DNA from: UBA1952 sp965200035
GTDB lineage: Bacteria; Bacteroidota; Bacteroidia; Chitinophagales; Chitinophagaceae
Reading direction: 5' to 3'
Length of the DNA stretch: 64,000 bases
NCBI GenBank assembly: GCA_965200035.1
Contig: OZ241334.1
Span: forward strand, 248,001 to 312,000
This document shows, piece after piece, positions 48,201-60,000 of this stretch. Both the position numbers and the translations under genes were made by a program. The notes beneath the pieces are model-generated. The model searched no databases. It saw only the letters and a program-made list of their open reading frames with translations, and was not told the origin of the DNA. Position 1 is the first letter of the stretch. Each line of letters begins with the position of its first letter.

Positions 48201-48644
48201 ATCAGAAAGGTCCACCCAATAGCCCATCTTCTCGGTAATGCCATCCCACTCTGCCTTGTAGCGCATAACGGCTTCGCGGCATTTGCGGTTATAATCTTCT
48301 ACCGATATTTTGGTGCCGATGTCTTCTTTGGTAATGCCCAGCTCTTTCTCAACGCCAAGCTCAACAGGAAGACCGTGAGTATCCCAACCAGCTTTGCGCT
48401 TTACCTGATAGCCGCGCATGGTCTTGTAGCGACATACAAGATCTTTCAGGGTACGGGAAATGACATGGTGAATGCCCGGCAATCCATTGGCCGATGGCGG
48501 CCCTTCGTAGAACACAAACGGTGTTTTGCCTTCGCGGTTGGTGATGCTCTTTTCGAAGTATTTGCCTTCCTTCCAGCGGGCAAGAAAATCCTGCTCGATG
48601 GATGGCATGTTCAGACCTTTAAATTCAGTATATTTTACGGACAT
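45228..48644 (-). CDS. ileS: Isoleucyl-tRNA synthetase (long, eukaryote-like type)
   Basis: A 1138-residue class I synthetase that charges tRNA-Ile. The HIGH-type signature is GLPGIHHV (residues 54-61) and the KMSKS loop is KMSKR at 686-690. The CP1 editing domain and the anticodon-binding domain (residues about 720-950) follow, with a C-terminal extension and no zinc finger of the short bacterial type. This is the long IleRS clade shared with eukaryotes and often naturally resistant to mupirocin, common in Bacteroidota. The ATG at 48644 gives the family start MSVKYTEFKGL; a longer frame to 48695 is less likely. A TACCTTCG word at 48675-48682 may be its -7 element. Confidence 0.96.
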   Translation of the reverse strand: MSVKYTEFKGLNMPSIEQDFLARWKEGKYFEKSITNREGKTPFVFYEGPPSANGLPGIHHVISRTLKDLVCRYKTMRGYQVKRKAGWDTHGLPVELGVEKELGITKEDIGTKISVEDYNRKCREAVMRYKAEWDGITEKMGYWVDLSDPYITFDTKYIESLWWCLKQLFDKNLLYKSVSIQPYSPAAGTGLSSHELNQPGTYKDVKDTTVVAMFQVVPGEHVPFPLHGSTYFMAWTTTPWTLPSNCGLTVGPNIDYVLVKTFNPYTHQPCNVVLAKALLGKYFKPEGENGDFDNYSAAVKLLPWSITAEFKGLDLEGARYEQLLPFEDNKPELSGGEPFRVILGDFVTTEDGTGIVHTAPAFGADDYKVGKKNNIGMFTLVDKQGKFIDGVGEFSGRYIKNYKSDPDWQDVDVDIAVKLKLSGHAFKVEKYEHTYPHCWRTDKPVIYYPLDAWFIRTTAAKDRMIELNKTINWKPKSTGEGRFGNWLENMVDWNLSRSRYWGTPLPIWVNEDGTEKKCIGSVRELIDEMKIADKKLDMNQVADILGKENPSDSDIEALLNEHKPESSDTDKLRLETPKRIFDLHKPFVDAIVLSDSSGKPMQREQDLIDVWFDSGAMPYAQWHYPFENKENVNNGKAFPADFIAEGVDQTRGWFYTLHALGVLLFNSVAYKAVVSNGLVLDKDGNKMSKRLGNVVNPFETIEKYSADATRWYLITNASPWDSLRFDLAGIQEVQRKFFGTIYNTYQFFALYANVDNFSFGELYIPMHQRPEIDRWILSSLHSLVQNVTRSMDDYEPTQAGRAIEYFVDEQLSNWYVRLCRRRFWKGEYELDKVSAYQTLYECLETLSQLIAPISPFFADWLFQNLNAVTRRFKVESVHLSNFPEGYESVIDQELEERMTLAQNITSLILSIRKKVNIKVRQPLQRAMIPVTNKHLRDQIEKVSELIKSEVNVKDIEYLTDTEGVISKKIKPNFKKLGAKLGGKMKAGAALISAMSSADIAALEQSHAFTIEIEGDTFTITPEEVDIIAEDIPGWSVANKENIMVALDVTVTEELEEEGLARELVNRIQKIRKESGLNLTDRISVKIEENTFLNSAITKYNQYICAEILADNIENISKMSEGEQVDINDMPVKILVSKN

Positions 48645-48741
48645 AGCTGACCGGAAGTTAAGTTTTTGAAGGCGCGAAGGTAAGATTATTTGCATTGCCC
48701 TGAGAACGCACCTTCCCGGACAGTGAGCAGCTTTGAATGCT

Positions 48742-48780
48742 TAATAAAACAGCGCCTGCATCAAAATTGATACAGGCGCT
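48742..48780 (-). terminator. Terminator between dnaX and ileS
   Basis: AGCGCCTGCATC and GATACAGGCGCT arms pair over 12 bp with one mismatch; on the minus strand GTTTTATT follows. It lies 24 bases after the dnaX stop. Confidence 0.8.
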
Positions 48781-48804
48781 ATTCCTATATATTCTACTAA
48801 AGAA

Positions 48805-50622
48805 TCAATATTCAATCTGCAAATTCAATCCATCCCGGAGCTGCTTCAGCAATGGATTTTTCTGCGCCATCAGTTCGTAGGTATCGTTCTTGCTGAGCAC
48901 TGCAGGCTGGGCATTTTTCAACGATTCATCTTCGCGTACTTCACTGGTCATGCGCACAACCACTCTGGTACGGGCACGAAAAAAATCGAGCATATCATTT
49001 CTTACTGTCTGAGACCAGCTTTCGGCCATGTGCGTACTCGCGATCAGCCGGATTTCATCCGGCTCGATAAATTTTGGCTTAATCAACGAGAGCTGGGCTA
49101 CCGGCACACTGCGGTTCAGCAACCGCATCTGCTCCATATAGCCATCAAACATAGCTTTTACTTCTTCTGCGGTAAGCACGGCCGCTTCCTGCTCCTGATC
49201 ATTATCGTCTTCATCCAGATCATCCAGCAGATTGGCGCTGATGGCTCTACCAGCAGGCTTGTCCGGATTCTTAGGCTGTTCCGGCTGATTTGCAGCCGGT
49301 GCAGGATTTTCTTTTTTTACGGGTATGGAGGGCTGTTGCTCAGCCTTTGACTGCCCGCTTGCAACAGGTACAGATGTCTTTACAGGATTGCTGACTATCG
49401 CTTTATTGGCAATGAGCTGGGCAGGCGTTTGCTTATGCCCAACCGAAACTGAAGGATAGGTGGGAGCCGTTACAGAGGCGCTTTGTTCAGGCTTTTTTTT
49501 TAGCACATCCTCTTCCGGAATTATTGCCTGAAGCACATAGCAAAGCCGGATCAGGCAGAGCTCTGCGTGCAGTCTTTTATTGGTTGCATTTTTATAGCCG
49601 AGCTCTGCATCATTCAGAATATTGAGCGCAGACAGAATAAAGGCGGGTGGAGTCTGTCCTGCTTTATCATAAAAGGTCTTGCGATGATCGTTGGGCACGT
49701 CCAGCAGCTTTGCCATTCGGGCATCTTTGCAGAGCAAGAGATTGCGCATATGCTCCGCGAGTCCGTTCAGGATTACATCTCCCTCAAAGCCTTTATCCAG
49801 CACCATATCCAGGTGCAATAATGCGCCACTTACATCCTGCGCCAGCAGCGTATCTGTAAGACGGAAGTAGAAATCCGCATCGAGCAGATTCAGGTGCTCC
49901 ATGGTGCCTGCATAAGTCAGGTGGCCATTGGTGAAAGAGGCAATGCGGTCCAGCATACTGAGCGAATCGCGCATACAGCCTTCGCTTTTCTGGGCAATCA
50001 CATGCAGCGCGGCTTCCTCAGCCTCCATACCTTCTTTGGAAGCGATGCTTTGAAGATGGTGAACGGTATCCTGTGTAGTAATACGCTTGAAGTCGAATAT
50101 CTGGCAGCGGCTGAGGATGGTGGGCAATATCTTATGCTTCTCTGTGGTAGCGAGGATGAAGATGGCGTAGGATGGCGGCTCCTCCAGCGTTTTCAGGAAG
50201 GCATTGAAGGCCGCAGCGCTGAGCATGTGCACCTCATCAATAATGTAAATCTTATAGCGGCCCTGCTGTGGGGCAAAACGAACCTGGTCTGTGAGGGCGC
50301 GGATGTCATCTACCGAATTGTTGGAAGCCGCATCCAGCTCAAAGACACTGAAGGATGTATTGTCGGAGAATGAGACGCACGTAGGGCATTCGCCGCAGGC
50401 CTCCATTTCGGGCGTGGGATTAGAACAATTGATCGTCTTTGCCAGGATGCGCGCGCAGGTAGTTTTCCCCACGCCACGCGGACCACAGAACAGATAAGCA
50501 TGGGCCAGCTGGCTATTGCGTATTGCATTTTTAAGCGTAGTGGTAATATGCTCCTGCCCTACCACCGTATCAAAAGTCTGAGGGCGGTATTTGCGGGCGG
50601 ATACGATGTAAGGCTGAGACAT
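48805..50622 (-). CDS. dnaX: DNA polymerase III subunit gamma/tau
   Basis: The clamp-loader ATPase, 605 residues. It has Walker A GPRGVGKT (47-54), the four zinc cysteines Cys66, Cys76, Cys79 and Cys82, Walker B YIIDEVHML, sensor 1 ATTEKHKI and the SRC arginine finger in LSRCQIFDF. Domain III follows to about residue 360, then a Pro/Lys/Gln-rich linker and a C-terminal tau-like domain (from about 480). The ATG at 50622 gives the family start MSQPYIVSARKYRPQTF. A full -7 element (TAAATTTG) lies 12 bases upstream. No frameshift signal for a short gamma form was looked for in detail. Confidence 0.96.
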   Translation of the reverse strand: MSQPYIVSARKYRPQTFDTVVGQEHITTTLKNAIRNSQLAHAYLFCGPRGVGKTTCARILAKTINCSNPTPEMEACGECPTCVSFSDNTSFSVFELDAASNNSVDDIRALTDQVRFAPQQGRYKIYIIDEVHMLSAAAFNAFLKTLEEPPSYAIFILATTEKHKILPTILSRCQIFDFKRITTQDTVHHLQSIASKEGMEAEEAALHVIAQKSEGCMRDSLSMLDRIASFTNGHLTYAGTMEHLNLLDADFYFRLTDTLLAQDVSGALLHLDMVLDKGFEGDVILNGLAEHMRNLLLCKDARMAKLLDVPNDHRKTFYDKAGQTPPAFILSALNILNDAELGYKNATNKRLHAELCLIRLCYVLQAIIPEEDVLKKKPEQSASVTAPTYPSVSVGHKQTPAQLIANKAIVSNPVKTSVPVASGQSKAEQQPSIPVKKENPAPAANQPEQPKNPDKPAGRAISANLLDDLDEDDNDQEQEAAVLTAEEVKAMFDGYMEQMRLLNRSVPVAQLSLIKPKFIEPDEIRLIASTHMAESWSQTVRNDMLDFFRARTRVVVRMTSEVREDESLKNAQPAVLSKNDTYELMAQKNPLLKQLRDGLNLQIEY

Positions 50623-50633
50623 AATAAGGGGAA

Positions 50634-50641
50634 CAAATTTA
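50634..50641 (-). promoter_or_regulatory. -7 promoter element for dnaX
   Basis: The minus strand reads TAAATTTG, a full TAnnTTTG match, 11 bases before the ATG. The message would have a very short leader. The -33 part is not at ideal spacing. Confidence 0.5.
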
Positions 50642-51013
50642 ACGAAAAGCAACAGACAAGACGCTAAAGTATTTACAATCAGAATACCGATGATTGTTCA
50701 AAATCAAACAATTAATGAATCCCATGTCAATAAACCGCTACGATTAAATGAGAATAACATTTGATTAATGTAGTTATCCACATAATTCAGCAAAAATGTG
50801 ACACGGACCATTACCTCTATATTCCCAATTATATTACTTTACAGGCAATAATTTTTTAACGTAATCCTAAAAACCCGGTAAAAAATTTTTTTGTATGAAG
50901 CGTATTTGTCTACGCGCACTGGGCTTTTACCTTATCAGGTGACGCGGTGCTTATCTCAGGACGATTAATAAAAGAATCTAATCAAAATTTTCAGTTTTTC
51001 TAATTCTTAGCTT
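50642..51013. other. AT-rich intergenic region between dnaX and the giant gene
   Basis: A 372-base region upstream of two divergent genes. It contains a perfect DnaA box (50775-50783) and several A/T runs. No convincing promoter for the giant gene was found: no TAnnTTTG match in the last 150 bases. A single box does not make an origin. No gene seen. Confidence 0.6.
50775..50783 (+). other. DnaA-box-like sequence upstream of dnaX
   Basis: TTATCCACA, a perfect strong-type DnaA box, 134 bases upstream of the dnaX -7 element. It may tie dnaX to DnaA, but could be chance. Confidence 0.35.
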
Positions 51014-54000
51014 ATGCTTAAAAGACTATTACTCTTTTCCTGCTTTGCGCTTTCGATGATATCGGCCAAAGCGGCTTATGTGCCATTATCGCTAACGGGG
51101 TACAACTTCGATGGCGTCTGTAATGGTGCAGGCACGGCTGCAAGCTCTTCGAGCGGCAGTTTTGATAACCAGGGTTATTATCTTATGGACAGTACGTTTG
51201 TGCATCCTACCTATGGTGTACCGAATGTTCCCTGTATGCCCGCAAATTTGTCGGTAACAAGTTTATTAGATGCAAATGTGCAGTGGACGCTCAAGCCTTA
51301 TACGGGTAATAACGTACTCAGGATAACCAACGTAGGTACGGATTCTCTGGTATTGCAGACGCCGCAGAGCGCGGCAGAGCTTTATGTACTCTATACCAAT
51401 GTAGTTACAGGCTCTAACGGCAATGCAGATGTCACCATCAACTTTACGGATGGCACTACCCAGGTATCCTCAGCGAATGCGATGGTTAACTGGTTTGGCG
51501 GCTCTGCTAATCTGGTCAGGATTATCGGTGGTCGTTTGAATGATAACTCAGGCGGTGGCTATCAGGCTAACAACACTTCTACGGGTGGGCCTTTGATGTA
51601 TCAGTTTAAGATAACCCTTCTATCTACCAACTATTCGAAGGTGATCAGAAGCGTCAAGTTTACTAATAACCTGACCGGCAATATTCTGAATGTTTTCGCC
51701 ATGACGATCAGCACGCCTTGCAGCGGCGCTGTTACAGCAGGCAGTGTGGCTTCTACTACCGGTACGCAGACTTGCCCCGGCGTAAGCTTTACCCTTTCAT
51801 TGCCTACGGCTTCATCAGGCGGCGGCATTACTTATCAATGGCAGTCATCTACTACAGGTGGCGCTCCATGGACCAATCTTGGCACAGCAAATACGCAGAC
51901 TACTTCACAAACAGCTACTACCAGCTACCGCGCTTATGCTTTATGTCCCGGCGGCTCTTCCGATACTTCTGCCCCGCTCTCTGTAACTATGAAGCCGGCG
52001 AATCAGTGCTATTGCATTCCTCCTGCAAATACCTCAAGCAATACACCGTGCTCCAGTGTTGACAATATGAATGACTTCTATACAACAGGGGGCCTCACAA
52101 ATATCACTTCGAATCCTGGTTGTGTAAACAGCATTTATATAGACCGTACTTCAACTGTACTAACTGCATTTATTGGCTCTACTATAAATTTCACGATTCA
52201 AAACGGACTTTCTTCATCAGCAGAAGGCTATAAAATCTGGGTTGACTGGAATCAAAATGGCATCCTTGATGATGCCGGTGAGCTGATGTACGGCGGTACA
52301 AGCATTGGAACCGGCGCCTCTGCTACCAGCAGCTTCGTGGTACCTTCAGGAGCAATAACGGGTACTACCAGAATGCGCCTGCGCCTGGTTTATGCAAATA
52401 CCACTTTTACTCCATGCGCTGCATATGGCTACGGACAGGTATTTGACTATACATTCAAAGTCATCCCTAACACACCGTGCGTTGCGCCGACCAATCAGGC
52501 AACAGCTCTGACGCTTACACCCGCGATAACAGCAGTCAATGCCAGCTTCACGGCAGCAAGCCCTGCTGCAGATGGATACATTGTTCTCCGGACACCTGGC
52601 ACAGCTACCCCAACAGTAACGCCGGTCAATACAACCGTCTATACCGTTGGAGCAACACTGGGTAATGCTACTGTAATCAGCACCGGTTCTAACTCAACAT
52701 CTTTTACCGATGCATCCGTATCGCCGGGCACGCAGTACCGGTATACCATTTATGCCTACAATGATCTCTGCGTAAATGGCCCCACTTATAACACCACTAC
52801 ACCACTTACCGGTACCACGACTACTGCTGCTGCCGGCATCTATACCTGGAATGGCAGCGTAAGCACAGACTGGCAGGTTGCCGGCAACTGGACGCCTAAC
52901 CGTACCACGCCTGCTACTTCAGATATCCTTCAGTTCAACAATGGTATTACCAACAATGTGACCAACGTACCTACTCAGACAGTGGGCCGCATCACATTCA
53001 CTAACAATACTACTACCACGCTGAAAGCACAGACCGGCGGTCCTGTTACCCTGACGCTGGCTTCAGACAATCTTGCCAATACCAATGAGCTGGATATTGC
53101 CGCAGGCTCTAACCTGACACTCAATGATACGGCTACTGCGCTTGCGGTGAAGTTCAGCGGTGTGAACGGTACCAGCAGAATAGCCGGTACGTTCGAGATC
53201 AACAATCGTGGAGCTGTGTCTAACACCCTAGACTTTACCAATACAGTAGATACGGTAACAACTACCGGTACACTGGCGGCAGGCGGCACTGCGAATACTT
53301 CTGTATTTACCAGCACGGCTGCTAACCTCACAATCAATGGTACGTACAACCACAAGTACACTACAGTGGGTGGTGGTAATGTACCTACAGCTACCTGGGG
53401 CACGGCTTCTACGGTGCTCATCACGGGTTATACCACTTCTACAGGTGGTCCTGCGGGCGGCCTTGGCCAGACATTCAACAACTTCACTTATAATGCACCG
53501 GCGCAAACGGCCAACTCACAGTGGAGCGGTACCTTATCCGGCACCATCAATGGCACACTGGCAGTGCAATCTACAGGCACCGGACAATGGCTTTGGTCTG
53601 CAACCAGCGCTTATACGCTGAACACCACTAACTATGTGCAGTCCGGCGGTGTGGTAGATCTCAGCTCCGGCGCTTCCGGCACTAAAGTGATGAATGTCTC
53701 AGGCGTATTCAACCAGTCTGCCGGCATTCTGAAAGCATCCGGCGCAGGCGCTGTTACGCTTAACTACAATGGTACTGTTGCTCCTCAGACCGCATCCTTC
53801 CTGGACTCTGCTGCTACCGGCCCGGTCGTTTACCGCGTAAGCAATCCTTATGGTCTTAATCTGGTAGGCACCGGCGCGCTGACTTCGGTGTTCAAAATCA
53901 ATTCAGGTGGTGGCGTTCAGATATCTACTGCCATCTCCAATCCGATCAATACATCTCTTGTACTGACTTATTTTGCAACCGGCACTACCCTCACTTATGA

Positions 54001-57000
54001 TGGTACCGCAGCACAGGCAATCACCAGCGCTGTATGGCCAACAACAAATGGTCCGCTTAACCTGACCATTAATAATACAGGCACTATACTCGGCAATCAG
54101 GTAACGATGCCTGCAAGCCGCTCACTGAATGGTACGCTTACATTGACTAATGGCATCCTCGTACTGGGAAGCAACAATCTGACACTGACCAACAACGTGG
54201 CTGGCGCTATCAGCGTTTCTTCACCGGGCGCTACCCGCATGATTGCTGCCGATGGCAGTGGTCAGCTGATCCGCAGCATGGGCACAGCCACTGCTACCTA
54301 CCTCTACCCGATCGGCGACCAGACCGGCACTACAGAATACTCACCGGTATCCCTGTCTATGACCAGCACCGGTGCGCGCCTGATGGGTGTACGTGTTGTA
54401 AATGCACATAACCCGAATGATGCTTCTGCTACCTACCTGAACCGCTATTGGGTAATTACAGATACCGCTACTTCAGCTTATACCTACAGTGGCAGCTTTG
54501 CTTATACCGCAGCAGATGTGGTAGGCACGGAAGCAAACCTTCGCCTGAGCGAATGGAATGGCACAGCGTGGACTCAGATTCCTAGCTTGCCAGGCACCGG
54601 CATCCTCAACATTCAGGGCGCACAATCATCTGCATTTGTTCCGCTTGGTGGTATGCAGGTAACCGGCCGTCTGGCTGTGGCCAACAATGTTTATACCTGG
54701 AATGGCAATACCAGCATGGATTATCAGGTGGCTACCAACTGGACTCCGGCACGCAACCTGCCTGATCCTGCTGATATCCTGCAATTCAACAATGGCATCG
54801 CTGATACAGTAAAGAACGTTCCTACCCAAACCATTACCCGGATGACCTTTACCAACAACACGGTAGGTATCTTCCAGACAAATGCTGCCAATACGCTCAC
54901 TTTCCTGTCAGACAATAATGCGGCTACAGATGAGCTTTCTATCGCTGCCGGCTCTTCGCTGATCAGCAACAGCCCGTCCAACGCATTGACCATGACCTTT
55001 GGTGGTACCGGCGCAACTGCAACGATTGCCGGCACGATGGAATCTGTCAGCAATTCAGTGAATAACGTGTTCAACTTTACCAACGCTGTAGCAACGGTAA
55101 CTTCTGTGGGCACAATCGCCGAAGGCGGCAGCAACAGCGGATCTGCAGTGACTACAACTACAGCCGCCAACCTGCTGGTCAATGGCTTATTCAACTATAA
55201 GTACACGACCAACACCGTAGGCTTCCCGCTGGCATCCTGGAATACCGGCTCTACCATGCTGATATCCGGCTACACAACGGTTACAGGCGGCCCGAACGGC
55301 AACCAGAACCAGACGTTCTACAACTTTACGTACAACTGTCCGCTTCAGACAGCGAATGCCAACTGGAGCGCTACAGGCGCAATGAACGTAACAAATAACC
55401 TGACGATCACTTCTACAGGTACAGGCTCATGGCAGTACGCAAGCACACAAGGCTACACGGCCAACATTGGCAATTTCATCCAGACGGGCGGCGTATTCGA
55501 TCTGTCAAGCGGCAATACTACCAGCGCTCAGATAGTGAATGTGTCCGGCACCTTCAACAAGACAGGCGGTACGCTTAAAGGAACCAATACTACCGGTCAG
55601 CCTACCATCAACTTCAATGGTACAGCCGTTCAGAATGCAACTTTTGACTCTTCCATCAATGGACGCATCATGTACTGGGTGTCCAATCCTGCAGGCATCA
55701 ACCTGCTTGCATCCAATGCGCTGACTGCTTTCAAGATCAATGACGGCGGCGGCGTCCGCATCTCCTCGATTGCGGCCAATCCGATCAATACTACGCTGGC
55801 GCTCACCTATGCAGCTACAGGCACTACCCTGATCTATGACGCACCGGGATCTGTCACATCCACCGCTTCTGTATGGCCTGCCACTTCCGGCCCGCTGAAT
55901 GTGACCCTGAATACGGGCAGCAGCGGCAATGTGGTAACGCTTCCTTTCAGCCGCAGCATCACCGGTACACTGAATATGACCAGCGGTGATTTCAGCTTAG
56001 GTACCAATACCCTTACACTAGGCTCTGCACCAGGCACTCCGGGCACATTGTCTTATACTGCAGGCAGCATTCGTGTTACCAGCGGCACATTCAACCGGTA
56101 CTTTGGCACGGCCAGCCTGCCAACATCCGCACCAACGAGCGGTGTAGGCTTCTACCCGATTGCCAGCAATACAGGCGCCAATCGTAATGTAGGTATCTAC
56201 TTCAGCGCAGGCAGCATCACAACAGGCGGCTCTATAGCAGTGGGACACACGGATCTCAGCGGCTTTACGGCTGTATCGGTGACCGATCCGTTGCCAACTC
56301 CTTATACCATTACCAGCAGAACCAACGCTTCCTGGAACTTTACGGCATCAGGATTTGCACTGGGTGCCACCACCATCGGCCTCCGCCTTACAGGTACAGG
56401 CCTGCTCACTTCCTCTAATCCTGCCAACCTTCGTGTTATGCAGCCTGCAGCGGTTGTGGGCACGCATGTACCGGGCTCTGGCGTAAGCGCTCAGCGAAGT
56501 GGCCTTGTACTCACAGATCTGACCAGCCCTTATCATATAGGTGCAAATGGCACGGATATCACCGGCACTTATGTTGCAATCAATACCGGTAACTGGAGCG
56601 CCACTACTACCTGGCAGAACAATCTGGTACCGGGCGTAACCAATGAGGCTTATATCAATCCGGGTGTAACAGTAAATGCAGATGCGGCAACCAATACAGC
56701 AAAGACACTGACCATTCTTCCGGGTGGCGTGCTGACTGCAAACGTTGCTACATCTGTTGTAACCATTGACAGTGCAATCCTGAACAACGGTACGATCAAT
56801 GTAACGGGCGGCACGCTGATTGTAAATGGCAACTCCGGCACCAGCGGTATTACCAATGCATCCGGTTCTACATTTAACCTCAGCGCAGGTACAACTACAG
56901 TTGGTCCTGCCGGCGGCGGCAACAAGTCTTTCGTTACAAATGGTACACTGACTGTATCAGGCGGTACGATGAACATCAATGGTAACATGCTGAACAATGC

Positions 57001-60000
57001 AGGCTCTACCTTCAACCAGACTGGTGGCAACATCAATGTGGATGGTAATGCGGCAAGTGTTGCAGCTAACAGCGTGGCAAGCGGTACCGCTATTGTAAGC
57101 TGGAGATCACAGTTCCTGAATCTGACGGGCGGTAACTTCACCATTGTTGACCCTCACCCGAACAGCACAGCGACCAACACCTTCGAGTACAGCAACAGTA
57201 CAGCGCATGTGAATATCCCGGCTACCCATACCTTCATCCTGGGTAATGGTACTTCCACAGACACCAGCGCGAATACCTCGAATGGCTTCCGCCTGAATAC
57301 ATGGCCGGGCAGCAACCGTATCTCTTTTGGTAAGATGATCGTAAATGGTGGTATCGGCGCAAACCGGTACGTCAGCAATATCTATGCTTTCGGTATCAAT
57401 GGCGACCTGATCGTCAACACCGGCGGCGAAGTACGGCTGAACAACACGATCTACATTAATGGTAATCTTACCGTCAATACCGGTGGTACTTACACGACCA
57501 ATACCAACACCACTTATTTTGCCAGCTTCCTGAACGGCACCCAGACCGGCGCTACTGCTGCACAAACGGTATCCGGTGCAGGTACATTCAGAAACGGCAC
57601 CACGTCAACAGCGAACTTCTATTCCGTAGGTGTGCAGAATGGCAACAATGTAACATTCAATATCGGCTCAGATGTCAGCTTCAGCGGTACTACCAGCTTC
57701 ACTGCTGCGACTACGCCTTCCCGTATCATCATGACCGGCACGAACAGGTATATTGAGATCAGCGGCGCAGGTACCAGCGGCAACAGCGCTACAGCCGGCT
57801 GGGTAGTTGGCCGCTATCAGAAGACTGCAGGCGCTGCAGGTCCGTTAACGGGTACACTTCCTGTCGGTGATCTGACTGGTTATGCGCCGATCACGTTCAC
57901 TACTGCTACTGTTACCACACCGGGTGCCGTATGGGGCAGCTCTACGCTTGCAGATCATCCGAACATCGGTACATCTGCCATCAACGGTGCGAAGAGCGTA
58001 AACCGTTACTATACCATCACTCCGGTAAATGGTATTGCATTCAGCACTGCATCTACCGTCACATTCGGCTGGACGGCTCCTGATGTAGATGCGGGTGCCA
58101 ATACCGCTGCATTTGTGGTTGGCAAGTATGCCGCCTCTGCGTGGACTTATCCGGGCGTTGCAAGTCCCGGCGCTACCTCTATTCAGGGTACAGGCATTGA
58201 TCTGAATACAGCCGCTGACTATCAGGTAGGCGAAGGCTGCTCTCCGATCAACATTGCTGCACAGCCTGCTAACGTAACGGCTTGCCTCGGTGGTCCTGCT
58301 ACCCTTTCTGTTGCATTGACCGCTACATCAAATGTTACCTATCAGTGGCAGAAAGGCACTACCAATATCCCGGGTGCAACCAATGCTTCCTATACTATTC
58401 CGGTAACTGCGGCTGCTGATGCGGGTACTTACCGCGTAGTGCTTACCAGCGTATGCCCTGCGGTTGCTTCTGTGACTTCAGCCAATGCTACACTCACCAT
58501 CAACCAGCCTGCATCTGTTACTACGCAGCCTGCTGACCTTGCAGCCTGCGAAGGCAATCCTGCAACGCTTTCTGTAGTTGCCGGCGGTACCAATGTGACT
58601 TATCAGTGGAAGAAAAATGGCACAGACATTCCTGGCGCGAACAGCGCAAGCTATACCATCCCATTAGCAAGCTATGCAGATACTGCCAACTACTCTGTAG
58701 TAATAACCGGCTCTGCACCTTGCGGATATGTAACGTCTAACAACGCTAAGCTGACCATCAAGCCACTGCCGCTAACTATTACAGCAGCAGGTCCGCTTAC
58801 ATTCTGCCCAGGCGGTAGCGTTACACTGAACGGCCCCGTTACTACACCAACTAATACACTGTCTTATGTGTGGAGGAATGGCACTACCCCGACCGGTACT
58901 ACCACGCAGGCTTTCGTTGCCAGCGCTTCAGGAAGCTACAATGCGGTAATCACCAACAACGCCAATGGCTGCTCAGGCACATCCAATTCACTGACTGTTG
59001 CAGTAAGTGGCGCTCCGCAGTCTACAATCACACCTGCCGGCGCAGCTTCGTTCTGCCAGGGCAGTAATATTGTGCTGCATGGTCTGAGCACTCCGGGTCT
59101 TACTTACGAGTGGTACCTGAATGGTAACACGACTAATGTAATCAGCACGGATTCTACTTATACAGCAACGGCTGCAGGCAGCTACACCGTTAAGGTAAGC
59201 ATCGGCTCTGGCTGCTTCACAACATCTACGCCAACAGTAGTGACCGTGAATCCATTGCCAACCATTACCACTACGCCAACAGGCAATCAGGCCATCTGCC
59301 AGAACGATACCCTGCTGCTGACTGCATTCTACACCAATGCAACACTTGTATGGAAGTTCAACGGCAGTCCTGTTACACCGGCAGCTACAGGCTCTACCTA
59401 CAAGGCCTTTAATGCTGGTAATTATACCGTAACGGCTACCAGCACTGCTACAGGTTGTCAAAGCACATCTGCACCGGTAACGCTCACCGTGAATCTGCTG
59501 CCTACAGTAGCTGTAACATCTGTGAATGCCTCTACATTCTGCGCGGGCAGCACCGATACGCTGAAGGCCAGTCCAACAACAGGCCTTACTTACATGTGGA
59601 ATGTGAATAGCTCACCTATTGCGCCACTCGCTTCGGATTCCAAGTATGTGGCTACCGCATCCGGCAACTATACCGTGACGGTGACCAATGCAAGTGGCTG
59701 TAAGCGTACCTCTACGCCTATTGCAGTAACGGTTAATCCATTGCCAAACGTAATAGTTACCGCCTCAATGCCACTGAGCATCTGTCAGGGCCAGACCAAC
59801 AATCTGTGCGTACCTGCGGTTACCGGCCTGACCTATCAGTGGTCCAACGGCAGCGGAGCCATCACAGGTGCTACCAGCGCATGTTATGCCGCAATTACGG
59901 CGGGTACTTATACGGTAAAGGTGACCAATTCCACCACCGGTTGCAGCGCTACCTCTGCGGCTACTACCATCGTGGTGAATCCGGTTCCTGCAGCTACTAT

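Noticed and set aside
50642..51013. Possible replication origin near dnaX because of AT-richness and a DnaA box.
   Set aside because: Only one box; no cluster, no dnaA, dnaN or other origin-linked gene beside it.
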